Assembly (NCBI GenBank): GCA_030770425.1
Contig: JASJFT010000128.1
Location: 62,001-126,000 of the forward strand
Reading direction: 5' to 3'
Source: Darksidea phi
Taxonomy: Eukaryota; Ascomycota; Dothideomycetes; Pleosporales; Lentitheciaceae
DNA length: 64,000 nt
The notes under the pieces: model-generated
What the model was told of the DNA's origin: nothing
What the model saw: only the letters and a program-made list of their open reading frames with translations
The model's database searches: none
Made by a program: the position numbers and the translations under genes
Shown: positions 56,926 through 64,000 of the stretch, one piece after another
How the letters are laid out: each line of letters opens with the position of its first letter
Numbering within the stretch: the stretch's first letter is position 1

Positions 56926-58151
56926 CTAATCCTGACTCCATCCACGTGGTGTGCGGCTAAAGCGTCCATGTCTCTTGCGCGGCAATGGTATCCTCACAAT
57001 ATAGCTACTGATGACTACACCATCCCCGCCGCCATGCCCGCCCGGCTCAAACAATGCCCCTAGCCTCCAGCTCTTATCCATTATTCCCATGAAGCCGTCT
57101 TCATCAACCGGTCTTTTCCAGTTTCTGCTCCCTTGTTCGAGAATCGGCCTATATACTCTCATGGCCCCATACTCTCTTTCCTCCATGCCCAGATCCTCAG
57201 CCCAACCATCGTGGAAGCTAACGTACCCGAACCAATTGTTCCCCCAGCCCAACCTCACTGCGAAGAATTTCGGTTGTGCGACCCCGCTAGACATACCCTC
57301 GAGAAGCTGCTTGTACCCGTCCGAACTGAGAGGTCCTTGGAGGAAGACAGAGAGCTGCTGCAGATTCTGCATGCTCGCCACGAGGGCGGCGGTGGCAATG
57401 CGGACACGTTCCTTATTCCACGGCGAAAGAAATAACGGTCGTCGACCGTGCACACGGATGTGCCAGTGGATGTGTATGGAGCGGATCTGGTGAAAGTGAT
57501 GCCTTGCTATTGCATTGTAGAAAGCCTCTAAAGCGGGATTTTGGAGAAACACAAACGTGTTCGATGTGTAGAAAAGACTGATTGCCTCAGAGTAGCTTAA
57601 AGTATAAGTACGGGCCAATCTACGCATGCTTTGTGGGAAAGAGACACTTACATGGTCCGGCAGGTCTTTAACAATGACGTGAGGTGTTTCTCCTTGTGAG
57701 GCACGAGACTATAATCTTGATGTATCTCGTTCTCATCGAACGTTTTCCCGGTAATGTAGTGAACATCCTCTACCAAGTCGTGCGAAGCACATGGTAGCAG
57801 CTTTCCTGGTGTCCTCATATGCGTCTCACTCATAAGGCCGTACGCCAACCGCCCTTGGTCGTCGTGGAGCGCAATGTAGTGTCCCGCCAGAACGTATTCC
57901 CATATCTTCATTCTCAACTCCACCGGTAGTTCCAGAAGTCGACATCGCGGTCGCGCCTTCCACCAACGAACCCCCCTCAGTCCTCGCCAGCTCAGAACAC
58001 AGGCGTTTTGTACCTTCAATCGAGGCTTGCGGATTTTGGTCCTGGCATCTATCACGGCCAGGCGGAATTCGTATTTAAACTTCGATAAATCATATCTTAT
58101 ATGGTCGACAGGTCCAATCAACCATTCCACTGGGGTTTCTTGCCAATACAT
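56926..58151 (-). CDS. DUF7730-like / 2EXR-like hypothetical protein (389 aa)
   Basis: Two exons: 58151-57652 and 57595-56926. The intron of 56 nt (GTAAGT...CTTTAAG) joins TCRT to IYSEAISLFYTSNTF, matching the common fungal pattern LLKTCRxIYSEAxxxLYxxNTF. The first exon contains the F-box-like opening RCRLLELPVELRMKIWEYVL, where LPxELRxxIWxYVL is the hallmark. Such proteins are abundant in Pezizomycotina and their function is unknown. A short alternative intron of 32 nt would insert a few residues and is less likely. The ATG at 58151 (MYWQETPVEWLIG) is tentative, and further exons could lie up to 58300. Confidence 0.75.
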
Positions 58152-58900
58152 GGACGAGGTGTCTCTGCGGGGCTTGCAAAGTATTTTTGACGAGAGAAAA
58201 TCGAAATTCAGGCTGAAGAATAATGAATGTGTAACTCTGGGAGATGTATTGCGCGTGAAGAAAATCTATCCACACACACGGTCAATCGTTACGTGGCATG
58301 TTGTGTGTTGGAGATGAGCGCGGGTTTTCGCAATGTGGCGTAGCAATGCGGCACAGCGGCTGCCTAGCCCGGAGACCAAAGCTTCGCCACCCCGCCCTTC
58401 AGCCCAGCTCCGCCTTCCACACAATAAAGGAGCATCTCGTACCACTCCCGTAAAACACCACACATCACCCAAGATCCCACTTTGGGAAATCATTCACCGA
58501 GTCTGACACGCACATAACCGCCTGTGCTAATACCAACCATCTCGACTCTCGGCTCACCGCCTCTGTAGGCTATAGCAACCTCCTTCTGTTGTGAGATGGA
58601 CCGAACAATTTTCTACTAACTTCGGGTAGGCGTGTGGCCGTCTTGTCCATGAGACGCCGCAACGATCCCCTTCTAGCGGCTACTACATCACGATTCTAGC
58701 AAGCGTGACCTCGATCGCCCGACGCTAATCGCTCCGCCTCTCCTGGTACTCTGCCTCACGATCCGTGTTTGCGGGTGAATCCAATATTTCCTTCCAGCAT
58801 CCTCATCAATGACATAGACAGTCTCCCGCCCGACATCGAAGTACTCCTCCCCCGCGCGGTATACGCGACACTCTCAATCCTCCTCCAACTACTCCTCCTT
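58152..58900. other. Intergenic up to the AT-rich border
   Basis: Balanced composition without a supportable gene. At about 58900-58950 composition changes abruptly to the AT-rich, CA/TG-poor sequence that fills the rest of the window. Confidence 0.45.
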
Positions 58901-59987
58901 CTACCGCCCACACATAGGTGACATACAGGTCGAAATTGGTAGTACTAGGTCGAGAAAGGTAACGTCAGGGTAAAGGTATAGTACAACGTCTACCGACCGG
59001 CAGCTCTATATTAGGACGAGTACCGCGAGTTGACGGGGAAACCAGGCTCTAAGTCTACAAGTTCTGAGCTATTTAATATGGTATCTAGTACCTAAGAGTA
59101 TTATCGGAGTAGAAATCGTAGAGTTCGCTACGAGGATAGCTTACGATAAGGTTATAGCGGTCCTATTAGCGGCCTTACCATAGTAGTAAGTTATTAAGAG
59201 GGCTATAATAAGTATCTATCCTCGCCGCTATTAGTCCGTTACCCGGAGGGTTAGTTACGCGCGGAGTCTTTCGTTATTAAGATAATAGGACTCTATACTC
59301 TTAATAGAACTTCCTTTATATAGTCTTAATCTATTATTTCCTCTAGTTATAAGGTAGTCTTTTTAGCTTTATACTTAATTAGATAAAGTTACTATTTTAC
59401 TATCTTATAATAGTTAAAAATCTATATAATCCTTAAGATTTAAAAATAAAGCTCTATTATAATCTATTAGAAAATAGATAACTCTAAGTCTACTATCTTA
59501 TTATTTATTATTATTCTAGACCTATTATTATTAGTAATTAATATTATATTAATATTATCTATTAGAATTAATCTTAGTCTTAGAGTAATCTTTCTAATTA
59601 GATAAAAAAGAATTATACTAGAGTTAAAAATTATATCTATACCTTCGGGTTAGAGCTTAAAATTTTTAAAAAACTATATATTAACTATATCTCTTAGGGG
59701 TATAAAGTATTTCTCTTTATAGTAATCTATTATAAGCTACTATTTATAGTATTTTACTTAAAGATTAATAGTTATACCTCTAGTATTAAGTCTATAGAAT
59801 TAGAGTTAGACTTTAAAGTTAAGAAATACTAATATTTTATTCTATCTTCGTTATAAAGATTATAATATAAAGTAATATCTTAGTATTTTTATAAAAAATT
59901 CTTAGTATATTAATTAAAAAAATTAAGTTTAATATTTAAGTTTATTAATTAAGTTTATTATTTAAGTTTTTTATTTAAGTTTATTAT

Positions 59988-60850
59988 TAATATTAATATT
60001 ATATAGTTATATACTATATTAAACTTAATAAAATTTAAAATAAAATATTTTTTAAAAGTAATTAGTAAGTATTCGAGAAACTAGTTTCTTAAACTATTAG
60101 TAAGCTATTAAAAATTAAGTTTACTATTTAAGTTTACTATTTAAGTTTACTATTAATATTAATATTATATAATTATATACTATATTAAACTTAATAAAAT
60201 TTAAAATAAAATATTTTTTAAAAGTACTTAGTAAGCGTTTAAGAAACTAGTTTCTTAAATTATTAGTAAGCTATTAAAAATTAAGTTTACTATTTAAGTT
60301 TACTATTTAAGTTTACTCTTTAAGTTTACTATTAATATTAATATTATATAGTTATATACTATATTAAACTTAATAAAATTTAAAATAAAATATTTTTTAA
60401 AAGTACTTAGTAAGTATTTAAGAAACTAGTTTCTTAAATTATTAGTAAGTTATTAAAAATTAAGTTTAATATTTAAGTTTAATAATTAAATTTATTATTT
60501 AAGTTTACTATTTAAATTTATTAGTTAAGATTATTAGATAAGTTTAATATTTAAGTTAATTATTTAAGTTTATTAGTTAAGTTTATTAGTTTAGTTTATT
60601 AATTAAGTTTATTAATTTAGTTTATTAGTTAAGTTTATTAGTTTAGTTTAGTATTTATATTTAGTATTTAAGTTTTCTAGTTAAGTCTACTATTTAAGTT
60701 TACTATTTAAGTTTACTATTTACTATTTATATTAATATTATATAGTTATAAACTATATTAAAGTTAATATAATTTAAAATAAAATATTTTTTAAAAGTAC
60801 TTAGTAAGTATTTAAGAAACTAGTTTCTTAAACTATTAGTAAGTAATTAA
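59988..60850. repeat. AT-rich unit of about 160-180 bp, four copies
   Basis: The core ATTAATATTAATATTATATA recurs at about 59988, 60151, 60330 and 60727. Each is followed by the same 130-bp body, which includes the palindromic segment AGAAACTAGTTTCT. Between copies run short AAGTTTACTATTT or AAGTTTATTAGTT tandem motifs (12-13 bp). The longer gap before the last copy is filled by those motifs. Confidence 0.75.
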
Positions 60851-61269
60851 AAATTAAGTTTAATATCTAAATTTAATATTTAAGTTTAATATTTAAGTTT
60901 ATTAGTTAAGTTTATTAGTTAAGTTTATTATTAAGTTTATTAGTTAAGTTTATTAGTTAAGTTTATTTATTAAGTTTATTAGTTAAGTTTATTAGTTAAG
61001 TTTACTATTTAAGTTTACTATTTATATTTAATAGTATATAGTTTAAAATATCTCTTTTTTAAAAGATTAGACTATTATTTAGTATAATATTATATTATAT
61101 TAAATAGTCTATAGTTTAATTAAAAATAGACTATAGGAATTTAACTAAGTTAATAACTAAAAAGATATATATATATACGAAATAGAAATAATAAAATAAT
61201 TTAATTTAAATAATATTTATAGTTACTTAAAGAACTTTAGATAGAAGTCTCTTTTTATTTAAAAGAATT

Positions 61270-61680
61270 ATATAAAGCTTTATATATAGTAAATTATTAA
61301 GAAGATAATTTATATATATAAATTTCGTATAACTATATATAATTAAATATATAAGATTAGTACTAGAACTTAATAAATAAATATAATTATTAATAATTAT
61401 ATAAGAATTTTATTATTATTTATTTAGATTAATATACTTAATATATAATTAGTTTTATACTAATAGTTATTATAATTAAAGAGTTTTATTAATAATATCT
61501 CTTACTTATAATACTAGGAATACTTTATTATAATATTTAAAAGATTTAGAATATTATATTTAAATAATCTATTTTACTTTAATTTCTTTTATTAAAGATT
61601 TTACTAAAAAATTAAATAAATAATTATTAGTAAATATATATAGTTAGTTAATATTAATATAAGAAAGTTAGTTAAGAATA
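61270..61680. mobile_element. Transposable-element fragment, heavily mutated copy
   Basis: Homologous by eye, in the same direction, to 28140-28530, but nearly every C and G of that copy is T or A here. No coding capacity is left. Element class not determined. Confidence 0.5.
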
Positions 61681-61893
61681 AAAGATAAAATAAAAAATAA
61701 ATATAGTAAAAAAGCTAATTAAGAATAAGATATAAAGATTATTTATAAATAGTATATATAGAAAATTTCTTTAAATTAAGATATAATTATTTAAAAATAT
61801 TTTAAAATTATTATAAAGAAAGAAAAAGTTCTATATAGAATTAAAGATTTAATAAATTTTCTTTTAGTTTTTTATTACTCTAATTATAAGATA

Positions 61894-62435
61894 TAGTATT
61901 AGGTCTATAAGGTTAAGATTAGACCCTAAAGTTAAGGAATACTAATATTTTACCAATTCTTCTAGTTAATTTTTTTATTATTATACTACTATAAATATAT
62001 ATATAAATAGTTTTTAACTTTATTCTTATCTCTTTATACTTATTATAAGTTTATAAATTAATTTATTACTTTATAAATTTCGTTATATAGCTATATAGTT
62101 AAATAATATTATATCTAATTAAATTATTTCTAATATAACTATATATATATATAGTATAGTATAAGTTCTATTATATATACTATCTAAAACTATACTATAT
62201 CTAATTAAATTATTTCTAATATAAATTATATAGTATTATAGTACTATCTATCTATAGTATATTAATTATACTAGTATATAGTATACTAGCTATACTAGTA
62301 TATAGTATACTAGTATATAGTATACTAAAGTATAGTATACTAGTATATAGTATACTAAAGTATAGTATACTAATATATAGTATACTAGAGCGTAATATAC
62401 TAGAATATAGTATACTAGTTCTACTATAGTACTAT
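61894..62435. repeat. Long direct repeat, copy 1 (possible LTR)
   Basis: Begins TAGTATTAGGTCTATAAGG and matches 63491-64000 for over 500 bp with scattered C/T and G/A differences and a variable number of short CTAGTATATAGTATA palindromic units (62270-62420). The 1597-bp spacing would fit LTRs of a deleted element or a tandem duplication. Confidence 0.65.
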
Positions 62436-63490
62436 CTATATATATATACTATACTAAATAGAATCTTATATAGTACTATATAATAATATTATATTATACG
62501 TAGAAATTATATATTATATAAAATAGTAATATAATATAGTTTAACTTATTAATAGGACTTTTAGGAATATTATCCCTAAACTACCTATTAAAAGATAGTA
62601 GTAAGTAGGTAATACTATCTATAATAATAGAATATATTATAATAATAGATACCTAATTAGATTAACGTATATATATTAATAGTAAAAGAAGAATTAATAC
62701 TAGATTATAAGAGTATTAAATATACTAGTATTTTACTCTTTAGTTTTATTATACCCTTAGATATAAAAACCCCCGTAATTCTCTATTAAAAATATACGTT
62801 ACTAATAATATATCTTTCTTCTAATTATAAAAGTAGAATTAGTCTCCTAAATATTATATAGAGGTAGAGAGGGTAGTAGCTAAATTAGAGTAAAGTAAAG
62901 TAAGTATATAAAATAAGAGGGTAACTTTAAAAAAGATTTATTAAGATAAAGAAGTACTAACTAATAGATTAAATAAGTACTATCCTTTTTACGAATATAA
63001 CGAAGGAATAAGACTATATTAAATACTATATAGTAGATTATAAAGAAGGAAGAGTAATATATAATTAGTTTTAGTAGATAATATAGATTATAATACTAAT
63101 ATACTATCTATTTAGGGCTATAAATACTTTTATATATTATACCCTTATATATCTCTATAGTACTATAGTAGAGTAGATATAATATATAGGAGGAGTAGAT
63201 TCTACTATAGTATAATATAATATATAAGATATAGTACTATATAGAAAAAATATAATATATATCTAAAACTTAAATAAAGAATAAAATAAAGTAGTAGAGA
63301 TATATAATAATATAAAAAACTACCTAATTAGTAATAGTAATAATAATAGAATTAACGAGCTTACTAAATAGTTAAAGGGAATAAGAATAGACCGTATTAA
63401 TATAAATATAAAAGAAACTAATACGATATCTATTAAAAAGAATAGATTAAAGCTACTTATATATTAACTAGAAGCTTATATAGTAGATAC

Positions 63491-64000
63491 TAGTATTAGA
63501 CCTATAGGATTAAGATTAGACCCCGAAGTTAAGGAATACTAATATTTTATTAATTTCTCTAGTTAGTTTTTTTATTACTATACTACTATAAATATATATA
63601 TAAATAGTTTTTAACCTTATTCTTATCTCTTTATACTTATTATAAGTCTATAGATTAACTTATTACTCTATAAATTTCGCTATATAGCTATATAGCTAAA
63701 TAATACTATATCTAATTAAATTATTTCTAATATAACTATATACGTATACGGTATAGTATAAGTTTTACTATATATATTATCTAGAATTATATTATATCTA
63801 ATTAAATTATTTCTAATATAAACTATATAGTATTATAGTACCCCTATCTATAGTATACTAGCTATACTAATATATAATATACTAGCTATACTAGTATATA
63901 GTATATCGGCGTATAGTATACTAGAATATAGTATACTAGCGTATAGTATACTAGTATATAGTATACTAGTATATAATATACTAGCTCTACTATAGTACTA
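63491..64000. repeat. Long direct repeat, copy 2, cut by the window end
   Basis: Begins TAGTATTAGACCTATAGGAT and follows copy 1 to the last base. It keeps a few more C and G than copy 1 (for example ACCCCGAAG where copy 1 has ACCCTAAAG), so it is slightly less mutated. It also ends in the short palindromic TATACTAG units. Confidence 0.65.

Larger units (their letters stand above)
58900..64000. repeat. Large RIP-mutated repeat block
   Basis: About 5.1 kb, extending beyond the window. From about 59100 CA and TG are nearly absent, and most sequence is TA, AA and TT with isolated CG or CC remnants. No open frame survives. Within it I can make out a tandem AT unit (59988-60850), a transposon fragment (61270-61680) shared with 28140-28530, and a long direct repeat (61894-62435 and 63491-64000). 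A partial third copy of that repeat's first 70 bp is at about 59781-59850. Confidence 0.85.

Noticed and set aside
58900..64000. Telomere or rDNA at the right end
   Set aside because: No TTAGGG-type repeats or rRNA sequence are visible; the block is best explained as RIP-mutated repeats.

Overview
The window is nuclear DNA of a filamentous ascomycete (Pezizomycotina). Genes have short GT-AG introns, mostly 40-65 nt, and the families are typical of the group: a HET domain, NACHT/STAND proteins with ankyrins, a DUF7730-like protein, a mitochondrial Thr-tRNA synthetase without an editing domain, and a fungal Munc13-like protein. Gene-bearing DNA of roughly balanced composition alternates with AT-rich blocks carrying the marks of repeat-induced point mutation (RIP): CA and TG dinucleotides are almost absent and TA is in excess. 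This layout resembles the two-compartment genomes of Dothideomycetes such as Pleosporales; that placement is inference.

Layout. 0-7 kb: a secreted SGNH esterase (3968-4777) among degraded relics (ankyrin, DUF7079-like, BTB). 7.5-13.7 kb: conserved housekeeping genes, namely mitochondrial Thr-tRNA synthetase, a membrane/coiled-coil protein, an Hpm1-type histidine methyltransferase and a small Asn-rich protein. 13.9-21.1 kb: accessory DNA with two stop-riddled or frameshifted pseudogenes flanking a HET-domain gene, whose 3' end is an array of 45-nt exons each encoding one zinc-knuckle-like repeat. 21.2-27.0 kb: conserved again, with a small bHLH protein and a 1366-aa Munc13-like protein. 27.7-39.0 kb: RIP-affected repeats enclosing a group of NLR/STAND-type genes: a TPR/zinc-finger pseudogene, an intact NACHT-ankyrin gene and a P-loop STAND pseudogene. 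40-44.8 kb: a Cys-rich tail-anchored-like protein, an alpha/beta hydrolase and a rhodopsin-family membrane-protein pseudogene. 44.8-46.5 kb: AT-rich block followed at once by a 92-aa secreted Cys-rich effector candidate. 49.7-58.2 kb: a large secreted SGNH-like protein with altered catalytic positions, a secreted 1073-aa HExxH protein with a Ser/Thr-rich stalk, and a DUF7730-like protein. 58.9-64.0 kb: very AT-rich RIP-mutated repeats continuing past the window.

The conserved blocks look like ordinary core genome. The rest is fast-evolving: non-self recognition proteins, secreted proteins and dead genes beside mutated transposon sequence. In several dead genes the stops sit where CAG, CAA, CGA or TGG codons would be expected, consistent with C-to-T or G-to-A transitions. 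No tRNA, rRNA, telomere repeat or secondary-metabolite core gene was recognised. Exon boundaries were built by hand from reading frame and splice motifs.
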